DNA of 64,000 nucleotides from an uncultured Ruegeria sp. (GCF_947497005.1 NZ_CANMFF010000007.1:1-64000); one strand, 5' to 3'; counted from the first letter of the stretch, positions 47,635-56,810 are shown. Notes: generated by a model not told the origin, from the sequence alone. Numbers and translations: made by a program.

Positions 47635-49110
47635 TCAGCTCCCGTATAGTGAGCCCCAGCGTTCCAGCAAGGCCCGCTGCAATTTCCGCGACCTGCGGTT
47701 CCAACTGCGCGCACCTTCCGGGCGCTCACGCTGCGCGCGCGGAATTTTTTCGCGATGGGCTACATCAGCCGTAAAAATCGCAAATGCCAGATCAACCCCG
47801 TCCGCCGTCGTCAGGAAACCACCCAACCCGGACACAAAGTTCAAGGTCCCTGTCTTGGCATCGACCTTGATGGGATGATTCTTGACAGGTCGCCCTTTCC
47901 GATCCGTCAGCGCAAAAGGTTTCATCAAGGGGCGCAATGCCCCTGTTTTCTGCGCTGCCACCAAAGCGGCAACCAGATCCGCAGGCACCATGCGTGAAGC
48001 GTCGCCCAGACCGGAATGATCGACCATCGCAATTCCGTTCACGCCAAAGCTTTGAGAGGCCCAGCGGTTCATCTCGGCCGCTGACTCCGCCAGGTTCTTA
48101 GGCTCAATACCACGCGCTTTGGTCGCAGCCAGCCCGACCATCTCGGCTGTCAGGTTGGTCGAGTATTTCAGCATCCCACGCAGAATACTGTCCAACGCAT
48201 TGCTGCGATGCACCACAAGATCGACGCCTTTCGGAGACTCTCGCGTCACCTGGACGCGTTTCAGCACGATCCCGTTTGACCGGGCCAAAGTGCGAAACAC
48301 ATCCCCAGCGTACAAGGCTGGTTTGCGCACAGGCAACCAACGCGCCCCGCCATTGCCCAGCGCGCCCTTGGCCACGGTCCAGCGATCCTGCCGCGCGCTT
48401 GGCTGATAAGTATAGATCGGCAAGCTTCGGCTTTCGACCCGCATGGCTGCCATGTCCACTGCTGGCACATAACGCGCGCTTCGGGCATCCATGCTCACGT
48501 CATAGCCTTTACCGGCACGCTTCCACTCAAAGTGAACACGGTTGAAATTCAACGATATCCCGCTGATCGCCGGGCTGTACCCGACATGATCCGGCTGCCC
48601 GGGATCAATGCTGAACACGAAGGGCAGTGCCCCGTCATAGACCTTGAAGGCTCCGCGAACCTCGGTGATTCCGGTCTCGCGCAGGTTGGCCGCCATCTTG
48701 GCCAGCGCATCTGTATCGAGCAACGGGTCTCCGCCCCCTGCCAGAATCAGATCGCCATGCAGAATTCCGTTTTCAATCGACCCATCCGCGATCAAACGAG
48801 TTTCGAACCGATGGTCAGGCCCCAGAACGTCCAGCGCGTAAAGTGCGGTCATTGCCTTGCCAACGCTGGCCGGGGGCAAACCCGCGCCCTCGCCAAAAAC
48901 CTCCAGCGGCGTCCCGGTCGCCACATCCGCCACAGCGAATACAACCTCACCCTTCAACCCTGCTGCTGCGACCAAACGCTCGGTGCCACTCAACAGCACC
49001 CCGCGCGCACGCGGCCTGAGCGAAACCAATGGCGCCTGCGCCAGACCAGCTGCTGGGATCAGAGACGCCCCCAATCCCCCCAGAAACATACGACGTGAAA
49101 AACGACCAGC
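47635..49110 (-). CDS. dacB: D-alanyl-D-alanine carboxypeptidase/endopeptidase (DacB, PBP4-type)
   Basis: A 491-residue class C penicillin-binding protein (peptidase S13). Twin-Arg-like export signal FSRRMFLGGLGASLIPAAG; active-site SxxK in ASVGKAMTALY; SxN in YSTNLTAEM; KTG in AKTGTLNFVSGL. It acts in the periplasm on peptidoglycan peptides. It is followed on the same strand by no partner, while nadD lies upstream. Confidence 0.92.
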   Translation of the reverse strand, partial: AGRFSRRMFLGGLGASLIPAAGLAQAPLVSLRPRARGVLLSGTERLVAAAGLKGEVVFAVADVATGTPLEVFGEGAGLPPASVGKAMTALYALDVLGPDHRFETRLIADGSIENGILHGDLILAGGGDPLLDTDALAKMAANLRETGITEVRGAFKVYDGALPFVFSIDPGQPDHVGYSPAISGISLNFNRVHFEWKRAGKGYDVSMDARSARYVPAVDMAAMRVESRSLPIYTYQPSARQDRWTVAKGALGNGGARWLPVRKPALYAGDVFRTLARSNGIVLKRVQVTRESPKGVDLVVHRSNALDSILRGMLKYSTNLTAEMVGLAATKARGIEPKNLAESAAEMNRWASQSFGVNGIAMVDHSGLGDASRMVPADLVAALVAAQKTGALRPLMKPFALTDRKGRPVKNHPIKVDAKTGTLNFVSGLGGFLTTADGVDLAFAIFTADVAHREKIPRAQRERPEGARSWNRRSRKLQRALLERWGSLYGS

Positions 49111-49179
49111 CATAGCCGAATTAAAATCCCACAGATCAAATACGCGCAACCATTACCTGAGATTATGCGCTTGGTGAGG

Positions 49180-49800
49180 CTATTCCGGCAACACTTCCGC
49201 GCTCCAGTCGCCACGTGTCCGAATATCCGTTGAACTGACATCGACCATCGGCACGTTCACAAAACACCAGGCCGGAGCATGCGCCCGCCCCAAAAGTTGT
49301 CGCGCCTGCCCGTCGATCCTGTATTCCGCATAAGCCCGCGCCGCCGGAGACATCCGGGCCGAAATCCGATCTCCCGGCCGGGCCACCACACCGACCGGCA
49401 CGCTGTCCATGATCAGCCGCCAGTCTTTCCATTTATGAAACTGCGCCAGATTGTCCGCGCCCATCAGCCAGACAAACCTGACTTGCGGATAAAGTCGCCG
49501 CAACGCCGCCAGTGTATCCGCAGTCGCCCGTGTGCCCGTCAGCGCTTCGATATTTGTCACATCGACTTTCGGGTGCTGCATCACATCTCGCGCCGCCGTC
49601 ATCCGCCGTTCTATTGGCGCAGGCCCACGCTCTTTCAAAGGATTGCCGGGGGACACCAGCCACCACACCCGATCCAGTCCGAATGCCTTCATCGCCTCAA
49701 GCGTAACATGCACATGGCCCTGATGCGGTGGATCGAATGACCCACCGAACAAACCGACGACCTGCCCCGGCCGCGCATATGGAATGTCGTACCGCTCCAT
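49180..49800 (-). CDS. nadD: Nicotinate-nucleotide adenylyltransferase (NadD)
   Basis: A 206-residue nucleotidyl transferase: [20 protein letters not shown] (with the H-x-G-H motif), [32 protein letters not shown], and the C-terminal [11 protein letters not shown]. It converts nicotinate mononucleotide to the dinucleotide in NAD synthesis. A TTG at 49836 would extend the protein, but ATG 49800 gives the family length. Confidence 0.94.
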   Translation of the reverse strand: MERYDIPYARPGQVVGLFGGSFDPPHQGHVHVTLEAMKAFGLDRVWWLVSPGNPLKERGPAPIERRMTAARDVMQHPKVDVTNIEALTGTRATADTLAALRRLYPQVRFVWLMGADNLAQFHKWKDWRLIMDSVPVGVVARPGDRISARMSPAARAYAEYRIDGQARQLLGRAHAPAWCFVNVPMVDVSSTDIRTRGDWSAEVLPE

Positions 49801-49832
49801 ACTCTGCTGATGGTCAGAACTGCGGGGTGTTG

Positions 49833-50303
49833 TCAATCAACAGGTTGCACCACATCGCCCAGACAAACCCGCCCCGGTTGAATGACTTCGGCACACCACC
49901 CCCCATGCCCGCGCACAGCGGAATAGCCACCTTTGCCCAGCGCCTCTTCCATCCGGCTGCACGGCGCGCAAATCACAGTAAAGCGCAGAATAGCCTCGCC
50001 CACCTGTACCTCACGCCCCTTGAGCGCCGCCAGATTGATCCCCGACACCACTAGATTGCGCCGCAGAATGTCAGGCGCGACCGGCCCCAGCCCCAGATAA
50101 GACCCAATCGCAGCCAGATGCTCTTGCTGAATCAGCGTCACCGCCCGCTTGCCTGCGCGGCTGCGGTCACCTTCGAGGCCGTCGTTGGAGATCATCCCAG
50201 CATCAACTGTAACCATCTCCGCCCGCCGCTCGAGTCGTAGCCCGATCCATTCGACACGTCCTGGCTGCGCCCAACCGGCAATCAAGGATTTTAGATCACT
50301 CAC
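49833..50303 (-). CDS. MOSC-domain protein
   Basis: A 156-residue MOSC domain (molybdenum cofactor sulfurase C-terminal type): [35 protein letters not shown] and the conserved Cys in [23 protein letters not shown] 50303 is preferred because it overlaps the stop of the upstream gene by 8 bp (GTGAGTGA). A TTG at 50348 is in frame. Confidence 0.87.
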   Translation of the reverse strand: MSDLKSLIAGWAQPGRVEWIGLRLERRAEMVTVDAGMISNDGLEGDRSRAGKRAVTLIQQEHLAAIGSYLGLGPVAPDILRRNLVVSGINLAALKGREVQVGEAILRFTVICAPCSRMEEALGKGGYSAVRGHGGWCAEVIQPGRVCLGDVVQPVD

Positions 50304-51084
50304 TGCGTTCACCCGGGTCGTCAAATAGAGGGAGCCTGAAAGAGTCAAAGTCTTTCACTTTGCAATTCGCCATCGAGACACTACGCTTTCGCGGTATGGC
50401 AAACTGCTGCTTAGGATGAACGTAGGCTTTGACCATCTTTTGGTGCAGCCTAAAAACTTCGCGTGTCACTGAAACATTCCAAATATGCCATTCCTTTAGA
50501 ATAGCTCCTCTCTGCTCAACAGTTGCTCCTGGGTGACCACTTCGATGTAATCGCCCATTGAAAACAACTTCTTCTCCTATTGGGAACATGCTGTTGGCAG
50601 CTTGGGAATTAATATAAAAATTCAAGTCCACACCAGAAGTTAAGTGCCTCAAGTTCTTCTTCACAGCTTTCAAATTGTAGTGAAATGCAGTTTCGTTTCT
50701 GATTGCTCTCGCAATAGCCCAACCTTGGCCACTTTTGACTTCTTTCAGTCTTTGCGCAGTCTTATCTATCAAGTCTAATAACGGCTTCGGCAGCTTGGAC
50801 ACCTGCCGGTTGTTTTTCTCGACGAAATCTATGAACTCGTAAAGCTTGGCGGACCAAATGCGTAAGACCACAGCGCGCTGAGAGATCGAAGCTAGGTTTA
50901 CCAAGAATTCGTCGTCGAAATCATGAGCCGAAGCGAGATAGAGACGCATCATAGTACGAACTTCACTTGCAATATATGAAGTTAAAGCTAGTGCGGCAGC
51001 TTCCCATTCCTCCATTTCAGAGAGATCGGCTTCGCTAAACTCCAGTACGCTAAATTCCACCGACCTGCGTTGTTCGCCCTGCAT
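50296..51084 (-). CDS. Hypothetical all-helical protein with HEPN-like motif
   Basis: A 262-residue, mostly helical protein not recognised as a named family. A segment AIARAIRNETAFHYNLKAVK contains R-N-x4-H (R129, H135 from the chosen start), the active-site pattern of HEPN ribonucleases. ATG 51084 is chosen because AGAGAGGA lies 8 nt upstream; starts at 51126 and 51144 are also open. AT-richer than its neighbours. The start faces ettA and the end overlaps the MOSC start. Confidence 0.6.
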   Translation of the reverse strand: MQGEQRRSVEFSVLEFSEADLSEMEEWEAAALALTSYIASEVRTMMRLYLASAHDFDDEFLVNLASISQRAVVLRIWSAKLYEFIDFVEKNNRQVSKLPKPLLDLIDKTAQRLKEVKSGQGWAIARAIRNETAFHYNLKAVKKNLRHLTSGVDLNFYINSQAANSMFPIGEEVVFNGRLHRSGHPGATVEQRGAILKEWHIWNVSVTREVFRLHQKMVKAYVHPKQQFAIPRKRSVSMANCKVKDFDSFRLPLFDDPGERSE

Positions 51085-51192
51085 AAAAATGTCCTCTCTC
51101 AGTTGCTCAAACAGATAGTGCCTCATTGCCCCCACCCAACGCATCCGCTATCACACCGCCCAACCCAATTTCCCCGACCCAAAGGACGCGAC

Positions 51193-52848
51193 ATGGCCGC
51201 CTATCAATATGTCTACCACATGCAGGGTGTCTCCAAGACCTATCCTGGTGGCAAGAAGTGCTTTGAAAACATCCACCTGAGCTTTCTGCCCGGCGTGAAA
51301 ATCGGTGTTGTCGGCGTTAACGGTGCGGGTAAATCGACGCTGATGAAGATCATGGCGGGTCTGGACAAGGACTTCACCGGCGAAGCCTGGGCGGCCGAGG
51401 GTGCCAAGGTCGGCTATCTGCCGCAGGAACCGAAGCTGGACGAAACCCTCAGCGTGCGCGAAAACGTCATGCTGGGCGTGGCGGGGAAGAAGGCAATCCT
51501 CGACCGCTATAACGAGCTGGCGATGAACTACAGCGATGAAACCGCTGACGAGATGGCCAAGCTGCAGGACGAGATCGACAGCCAGAACCTGTGGGATCTC
51601 GACAGCCAGATCGACGTTTCGATGGAGGCGCTGCGCTGCCCCGCCGACGATGCCAACATCGCCAACCTCTCGGGTGGTGAGAAACGTCGAGTGGCGCTCT
51701 GCAAGCTGCTGCTGGAAGCGCCTGACATGCTGCTGCTCGATGAACCGACCAACCACCTGGACGCCGAAACCATCGCCTGGCTGCAACAGCACCTGATCGA
51801 CTACAAGGGCACCATCCTGATCGTCACCCACGACCGCTATTTCCTCGACAGCATCACCGGCTGGATCCTCGAACTGGACCGGGGCCGCGGCCTGCCTTAC
51901 GAGGGCAACTATTCCGCATGGCTGGAACAAAAGGCCAAACGGCTGGAACAGGAAGCCCGTGAAGACAAGTCCAAGCAGAAGACCCTGCAGCGCGAGTTGG
52001 AATGGATGCGTCAGGGCCAGAAGGCCCGTCAGGCCAAATCCAAGGCCCGGATCAACGCCTATAACGAGCTGGCAGACCAGTCCGAGCGCGAAAAGCTAAC
52101 CCGCGCCCAGATCGTCATCCCCAACGGCCAGCGCCTTGGCGGCAAGGTGATCGAGGTCGAGGGCCTGTCGAAACACATGGGCGACAAGCAACTGATCGAA
52201 GGGCTGGACTTTGCCCTGCCCCCCGGCGGCATCGTCGGCGTCATCGGCCCCAACGGTGCTGGTAAATCGACCCTGTTCAAAATGCTCACCGGTCAGGAAA
52301 CACCTGACGCAGGCACCATCACACTGGGCGACACGGTTGAGCTGTCCTATGTCGACCAGTCCCGCGACGACCTCAAGGACAACGACACCGTGTGGGAAGC
52401 AATCACCGGCGGCGCCGAGATCATCCAGTTGGGCGACGCGCAGGTCAATTCCCGCGCCTATTGCTCATCCTTCAACTTCAAGGGCGGCGACCAGCAGAAA
52501 AAGGTCTCACTGCTATCCGGGGGTGAGCGCAACCGCGTCCACATGGCCCGCCTGCTGAAAGAAGGCGGCAACGTCCTGCTGCTCGACGAACCCACCAACG
52601 ATCTGGACGTCGAAACCCTGCGCGCGCTGGAAGACGCCCTGGTCGATTTCGCCGGCTGCGCCGTCGTCATCTCACACGACCGCTTCTTCCTCGACCGGAT
52701 TTGCACGCATATTCTGGCGTTCGAGGGGGATGCACATGTGGAGTGGTTCGAGGGCAACTTCGAGGACTACGAAGAGGACAAAAAACGCCGTTTGGGACCG
52801 GACGCGTTGGAGCCCAAGCGGTTGAAGCATAAGAAGTTTGCGCGGTAG
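51193..52848 (+). CDS. ettA: Energy-dependent translational throttle protein (EttA, ABC-F)
   Basis: A 551-residue ABC-F protein with two ATPase domains (Walker A GVNGAGKSTLMKI and GPNGAGKSTLFKM; signatures LSGGEKRRVALCK and LSGGERNRVHMAR), the P-site tRNA interaction linker rich in Lys and Arg (LEQEAREDKSKQKTLQRELE), and the EttA-specific C-terminus (LEPKRLKHKKF). It binds the ribosomal E site and gates early elongation by the ATP/ADP ratio. ATG 51193 follows AAAGGA. Confidence 0.95.
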   Translation: MAAYQYVYHMQGVSKTYPGGKKCFENIHLSFLPGVKIGVVGVNGAGKSTLMKIMAGLDKDFTGEAWAAEGAKVGYLPQEPKLDETLSVRENVMLGVAGKKAILDRYNELAMNYSDETADEMAKLQDEIDSQNLWDLDSQIDVSMEALRCPADDANIANLSGGEKRRVALCKLLLEAPDMLLLDEPTNHLDAETIAWLQQHLIDYKGTILIVTHDRYFLDSITGWILELDRGRGLPYEGNYSAWLEQKAKRLEQEAREDKSKQKTLQRELEWMRQGQKARQAKSKARINAYNELADQSEREKLTRAQIVIPNGQRLGGKVIEVEGLSKHMGDKQLIEGLDFALPPGGIVGVIGPNGAGKSTLFKMLTGQETPDAGTITLGDTVELSYVDQSRDDLKDNDTVWEAITGGAEIIQLGDAQVNSRAYCSSFNFKGGDQQKKVSLLSGGERNRVHMARLLKEGGNVLLLDEPTNDLDVETLRALEDALVDFAGCAVVISHDRFFLDRICTHILAFEGDAHVEWFEGNFEDYEEDKKRRLGPDALEPKRLKHKKFAR

Positions 52849-52882
52849 AAGCTAACGTTATACTGATATTCATAGATGGATC

Positions 52883-53605
52883 TTGAGTACTAATAATGGG
52901 TTCCTAGAATTGGCCGAAACCGAAGGTGCAAAACAAGTTGTTAAAGATCTCGCGGAAGGGTTTAGTTTGTATGCGAAGCTATCTAATCGATTGTGGCTCT
53001 CGCTTGTAACAGTGTTGGCTGTTGTCGTCTTACCTGAAACGCAACTAACTGAAGACGGGGGTGCGATAACAAAATCACTGCCATTCGGGCTTGGAATAGT
53101 CGAAAAAGGGCTTTTCGACGTCTTGGCATTCTTCACGATGTGCGCTCTGGCTGTTTCATATAGTTCGGCTCGGGCGAATGCGATGTTGGCATATGACTTA
53201 GCACACAAAGCGATTGACCAAATTGCAGACCCAGATAAGTCGATTGTTACTCAACGGCAATTTTTTGACATTATGTCATACCCAACGCTTCTTCGCGTTG
53301 GACCAATATCTGTAATTACACGTTTAAGATTCAAAAACAGAAAATCAATTTTACTTATGAGCTCGTGGATGTACGCTATTGTCAAAAACATGGGTGTGAT
53401 AATAACTTATGCTATCCCATTGTACGCAATTTTTTATTCTTATTACTCAATTGCTCAAAACCTTAACGTATGGTCTTGGGTTATGTGGGTCGCCTTTGGG
53501 ACAGGTATGTTAGCGAGCCTCGCAATGGTTCAAGTATTGCTGTCCGATATAGTTCTTACATTGGGAGTTTTTCGACGGCTCTCTAGCTCTAATGACGACA
53601 CATAA
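52883..53605 (+). CDS. Hypothetical membrane protein, AT-rich
   Basis: A 240-residue protein with four or five hydrophobic stretches (LWLSLVTVLAVVVLP, VLAFFTMCALAVSYSSA, IITYAIPLYAIFYSYYSIA, WVMWVAFGTGMLASLAMVQV). It begins at TTG 52883; no ATG fits. No family recognised. Base composition is far more AT-rich than ettA, so it is likely acquired. It lies 34 bp after the ettA stop. Confidence 0.6.
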   Translation: MSTNNGFLELAETEGAKQVVKDLAEGFSLYAKLSNRLWLSLVTVLAVVVLPETQLTEDGGAITKSLPFGLGIVEKGLFDVLAFFTMCALAVSYSSARANAMLAYDLAHKAIDQIADPDKSIVTQRQFFDIMSYPTLLRVGPISVITRLRFKNRKSILLMSSWMYAIVKNMGVIITYAIPLYAIFYSYYSIAQNLNVWSWVMWVAFGTGMLASLAMVQVLLSDIVLTLGVFRRLSSSNDDT

Positions 53606-53640
53606 CAAACCTAGGGTGGGTGCTTACACCCGTCACTCCT
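53606..53640. repeat. Short REP-like hairpin
   Basis: CTAGGGTGGGTGCTTACACC contains GGGTG-CTTA-CACCC. The core GTAGGGTGGGT resembles the arms of the inverted repeat at 36968-37041 (GTAGGATGGGT), so it may be a solo REP unit. No T-run follows, but it could still end transcription from the membrane-protein gene. Confidence 0.4.
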
Positions 53641-53663
53641 CAATTCTCCAAAATCCCACCGCG

Positions 53664-53845
53664 TCAAATGTAGGTGAAATCATCCATCCCAAGGCTCTCC
53701 GAAAATGCCCTCGGTGACACCACCTTGCCATTCCGGATCAACCCGACCTGCGCGGATATCGCAATGAATTGGCGAATACGCATATTGATCGGCGGCTTGA
53801 CCAGCTCGCCCACGAACGGGGCCGCCACTCTACGGCCTCCCAATT
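53664..53845 (-). pseudogene. Unidentified C-terminal gene remnant
   Basis: The reverse strand is open from about 53845 to a TGA at 53664-53666 and reads VGELVKPPINMRIRQFIAIS, AQVGLIRNGKVVSPRAFSES, LGMDDFTYI. It has protein-like composition but no start or identifiable family. It is probably the tail of a lost gene. Confidence 0.35.
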
Positions 53846-53877
53846 CTCAATGTATGTGATGATTGCAGGGGCAGTGC

Positions 53878-54378
53878 TTACGCAGATCGGTTTGCGCGAA
53901 TCTTTCCGACGCCAAACAGCCCTGTCACCGCGCCGACCAGCAGTAGCCAACTGGCGGGAAGCGGGACGGCTGCGACATTCACATCCGCACCGGTGCCCAG
54001 CGTCTCGGTTTCGCCGCAGCTCTGCTCACAGAATTCCGGATTGGCATTTTCTTCGAGCTCGGCCAGTTCTTCCCAAGCCTCCTGCAAAAGGTCATACCTG
54101 CCGAGTTCTTCCAAATGACGAAGCCTGCCCATGCGGCGCGCGATCATGTCTTCGAATGTAGAAACTTCAATATCCTGTTCACGCAAAAAGATGGGCTGGT
54201 TATCCAGCTCTTCTTCAGACACGTTCAGTTCCAAACTCTCCGCTCCAACAGGAACGGTCAGAGCATGCGACGCTCCGGCCCAGCACATCAGCATTATCGT
54301 ACATAAAGCTCTCAAATTCTCCCCCACGGCCACTGCGGATATTTTAACATCAGCCTCCGGTTTTTCCAAATATCGCAT
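53878..54378 (-). CDS. VPLPA-CTERM sorted exported protein
   Basis: A protein of up to 166 residues. It has a hydrophobic export segment near the start (LRALCTIMLMCWAGASHAL), an acidic helical middle (LQEAWEELAELEENANPE) and the C-terminal sorting signal VPLPASWLLLVGAVTGLFGV followed by basic residues (KIRANRSA). VPLPA-CTERM proteins are processed by exosortase/rhombosortase-like systems in Rhodobacterales. The frame is continuous with a truncated transposase upstream, so the true start (ATG 54378 or a later one) is uncertain. Confidence 0.7.
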   Translation of the reverse strand: MRYLEKPEADVKISAVAVGENLRALCTIMLMCWAGASHALTVPVGAESLELNVSEEELDNQPIFLREQDIEVSTFEDMIARRMGRLRHLEELGRYDLLQEAWEELAELEENANPEFCEQSCGETETLGTGADVNVAAVPLPASWLLLVGAVTGLFGVGKIRANRSA

Positions 54379-54552
54379 TTCTTGAATGAAAACTGATGGT
54401 TGTGAACAATATCCTTGTTCAACCGAACAAAACGTCTCTGGTATTGGCGCTTGGGGCCACAACTGACGATTGACCGGCAAATTCGTGCAGGCGCGGTTTT
54501 CGGATTTCACCCTAAGTGTTTGAACGCAAAGGCTCGCAACCACTGGCTGAAT

Positions 54553-54912
54553 GCGCTGCCAAAGGTTTATCCGCTCCTCTCGGCGAAAAAAGTACGAATC
54601 GGGCAGCATGCGCAGGATGGGGTTTGACCCCATCTTCCTTGTCTCCGACACCCTGCGCGTAAACCGCGCCTTGATCGCACCCCACCGCGTCGAATAATCC
54701 GTATCCCTCGGCGACAATGTCCAAACTGCATGCAGATGATCGGGCAACACAACAAACGCATCGCACCAGAACGGTCGCTCTTTCTGTGTCACCGCAAACG
54801 CCACCCGCAAATGTGCGACCTCGCGCGTCAACAAATCTGATGATCGGTCGGCCAGGGACACGGCGAAAAAGTACCTGGCTCCGGGAATGCGGACCCGCCG
54901 GTGGTTGCTCAT
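54553..54912 (-). pseudogene. REP-associated tyrosine transposase (RAYT), N-terminal remnant
   Basis: About 120 codons: NHRRVRIPGARYFFAVSLAD, FWCDAFVVLPDHLHAVWTLS (HUH-type H-x-H metal site in DHLHAVW), WGAIKARFTRRV and ERINLWQR. The catalytic-Tyr region usually found after LWQRRFWEH is missing; the frame instead runs into the VPLPA-CTERM gene. An inverted repeat GATGGGGTTTGACCCCATC (54616-54634) lies inside it. Confidence 0.75.
54616..54634. repeat. Perfect inverted repeat inside the RAYT remnant
   Basis: GATGGGGT-TTG-ACCCCATC, two 8-bp arms with a 3-nt loop. Similar in style to the REP hairpins elsewhere in the window, though it falls in codons between the HUH motif and the truncated end. 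Confidence 0.5.
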
Positions 54913-55062
54913 ACCCCAACTTGATCACAGGCTTGGTTAACGGATTCTGAATTCCGTTAGTATGCTCTGAGCCATCAACCACATCATGTAGAACGCGCTC
55001 AAAGTGATACCTAATCCGATCGGCGGATTCTTGTGCAAATCGGACAATTGACCCTCAAACCC

Positions 55063-55079
55063 TTGTACGAAACGTACAA
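55063..55079. promoter_or_regulatory. Palindrome upstream of cspA (possible operator)
   Basis: TTGTACG-AAA-CGTACAA, perfect 7-bp arms, about 160 bp before the cspA ATG. It lies where a promoter would be expected. No regulator is assigned. Confidence 0.4.
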
Positions 55080-55238
55080 AATCCCTTGTCACACGGCCTG
55101 ACCGATGCCATATCAAAGGCGCTTACGTTTTTCTATTTCGACCCACTGTCTCCGTTACCGGCGCTCAGTCTATCGATACAGACGACGACGCCGGGCTGCC
55201 GCATCCCCGTGGGCAGCACTAAAACAGGAGACACGGAT

Positions 55239-55445
55239 ATGCCTGCAGGCACCGTAAAATGGTTCAACACCACCAAAGGCTTCGGCTTTATCGCACCTGA
55301 AGAAGGCGGCAAAGACGTCTTCGTCCACATCTCGGCTGTCGAGCGTTCGGGCCTGACCGGTCTGGCCGACAACCAGAAAGTCACGTACGAGCTGCGCGCT
55401 GGTCGTGACGGCCGCGAAAGCGCCGACAACATCCAGCTTGCATAA
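55239..55445 (+). CDS. Cold-shock protein (CspA family)
   Basis: A 68-residue single cold-shock domain: GTVKWFNTTKGFGFIAPEEG with RNP1 (KGFGFI) and DVFVHISAVE with RNP2. RNA chaperone. ATG 55239 follows AGGAGACACGGAT. The long upstream stretch without a gene (about 55080-55238) may be a regulatory 5' UTR as in other cspA mRNAs. Confidence 0.95.
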   Translation: MPAGTVKWFNTTKGFGFIAPEEGGKDVFVHISAVERSGLTGLADNQKVTYELRAGRDGRESADNIQLA

Positions 55446-55455
55446 GCTTGAGATC

Positions 55456-55484
55456 GGGTGAGGGAACTCCCCTCGCCCTTTTTT
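55456..55484 (+). terminator. Rho-independent terminator of cspA
   Basis: GGGTGAGGG-AACT-CCCCTCGCCC followed by TTTTTT, 10 nt after the cspA stop. Confidence 0.85.
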
Positions 55485-55610
55485 CCGCCTCGCTGCCAGT
55501 GGCAGGCGGGACACATCACAACCGCGTGATGTTTGCCCTAGAATTGACCAAATATCATACCATGATGAAACTGAAACGCAGGTTTCTTCGGTCATTTGAT
55601 GAGGGTTTCG

Positions 55611-56165
55611 ATGTTCACACGCCGTATTTTTCTGGCCGGGACCGCGGCCAGCCTGTTGCCGGGTATAGCCAGCGCCAAGAAAGCGGTCGAGTATGATCCG
55701 ACGCCGCAATTCGTGCGCATCAAAAAGCAGTTTGTACCTGGGCAGCTGTTGGTCGCACCCCGCTCGTTCTATCTCTATTTTGTCACTGAACCGCGCAAGG
55801 CGATCCGTTATGGCTGTGGTGTCGGCAAAGCTGGGCTGGAATTCACCGGCACAGCCACCATCGACGTGAAAAAGGAATGGCCCACTTGGCGGCCAACCGA
55901 GGAGATGATCGAGCGCGACCCGGTGGCTTATGCTAAGTTCAAAGATAACGAGTATGTCCAGCCCGGCGGAGGAGATAATCCTCTGGGCGCTCGGGCTCTG
56001 TATCTGTTCCAGAACGGTGTCGATACTTATTTCCGCATCCACGGCACAACGCAGCCACAGACCATTGGCCGAGCAGTATCGAACGGATGCATCCGGATGC
56101 TGAACGAGCATGTTGTAGATTTGTACAACCGGGTTCCGATCGGAACCGTTGTTACGGTCGTCTGA
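55611..56165 (+). CDS. L,D-transpeptidase (YkuD family), Tat-type signal
   Basis: A 184-residue protein with a twin-Arg signal (MFTRRIFLAGTAASLLPGIA) and a YkuD domain with the catalytic pattern H-G-T ... S-N-G-C-I-R-M (IHGTTQPQTIGRAVSNGCIR). It cross-links or modifies peptidoglycan stem peptides in the periplasm. ATG 55611 follows GAGGG. Confidence 0.92.
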   Translation: MFTRRIFLAGTAASLLPGIASAKKAVEYDPTPQFVRIKKQFVPGQLLVAPRSFYLYFVTEPRKAIRYGCGVGKAGLEFTGTATIDVKKEWPTWRPTEEMIERDPVAYAKFKDNEYVQPGGGDNPLGARALYLFQNGVDTYFRIHGTTQPQTIGRAVSNGCIRMLNEHVVDLYNRVPIGTVVTVV

Positions 56166-56183
56166 GTTTACGTGGAGGAGTTG

Positions 56184-56810
56184 TTACCCTTCACCGTCCG
56201 CCTTATCCACAAGCTTCAATACAGACGGACCCAGCGCGTCTACTATCATTGCCACACCAGCTGCATTCGGGTGAATTCCATCGGGTTGCATGAACTGCGA
56301 CACGGCTCCGGGGTCGCCCTGTGCGGCAAGCCCTTCAAAGAAATTGGCGGCAAAAAGAACGCCAAACTCTTGCGACAAGTCAGGATACATATCGTCGAAG
56401 GACTGTTTGTATTCGGCGCCGTAATTTCCCGGTGCCTGCATGCCGACGAGCAAAACCGCGACATTCGCGTCGCGTGCAGCTTCAAGGATTTTGCGCAGAT
56501 TGGCCCGCGAGGCGGCGGGGTCGATCCCGCGCAACAAATCGTTGCCACCAAGGGCAACGATCATACCGTCCACATCCGGCGTCAGGGTCCATTCCACCCG
56601 CGCAGCCCCGCCCGCTGTCGTATCTCCGGAAGCCCCCGCATTGATAATCCGAACATTCGCGCCATGTGCCCGCAGCCAACGGTCAAGCTGGGGAACAAAT
56701 CCCTCCTCTTGAACCAGCCCATAACCATGGGTCAGTGAGTCTCCCAAAGCGGCAATCACCACCTGTTCGGCTGTGGCAGCGAAACCGCAGCACGTAATAA
56801 GACATGTCAT
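56184..56810 (-). CDS. tesA: Arylesterase/lysophospholipase L1-like GDSL hydrolase (TesA)
   Basis: A 208-residue SGNH hydrolase with block I ALGDSLTHGYGL, GASGDTTAGG, block III ALGGNDLLRG and the catalytic D-x-x-H in PDGIHPNAAGV. It has a signal peptide (LITCCGFAATAEQ). Start is ATG 56810 or a TTG at 56825 preceded by GGAG. It is divergent from ybbA, the conserved arrangement of tesA with ybbA-ybbP. Confidence 0.9.
   Translation of the reverse strand: MTCLITCCGFAATAEQVVIAALGDSLTHGYGLVQEEGFVPQLDRWLRAHGANVRIINAGASGDTTAGGAARVEWTLTPDVDGMIVALGGNDLLRGIDPAASRANLRKILEAARDANVAVLLVGMQAPGNYGAEYKQSFDDMYPDLSQEFGVLFAANFFEGLAAQGDPGAVSQFMQPDGIHPNAAGVAMIVDALGPSVLKLVDKADGEG

Noticed and set aside
51151..51930. 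259-codon reverse frame opposite ettA
   Set aside because: Shadow of ettA; both ABC-F domains are intact on the forward strand.
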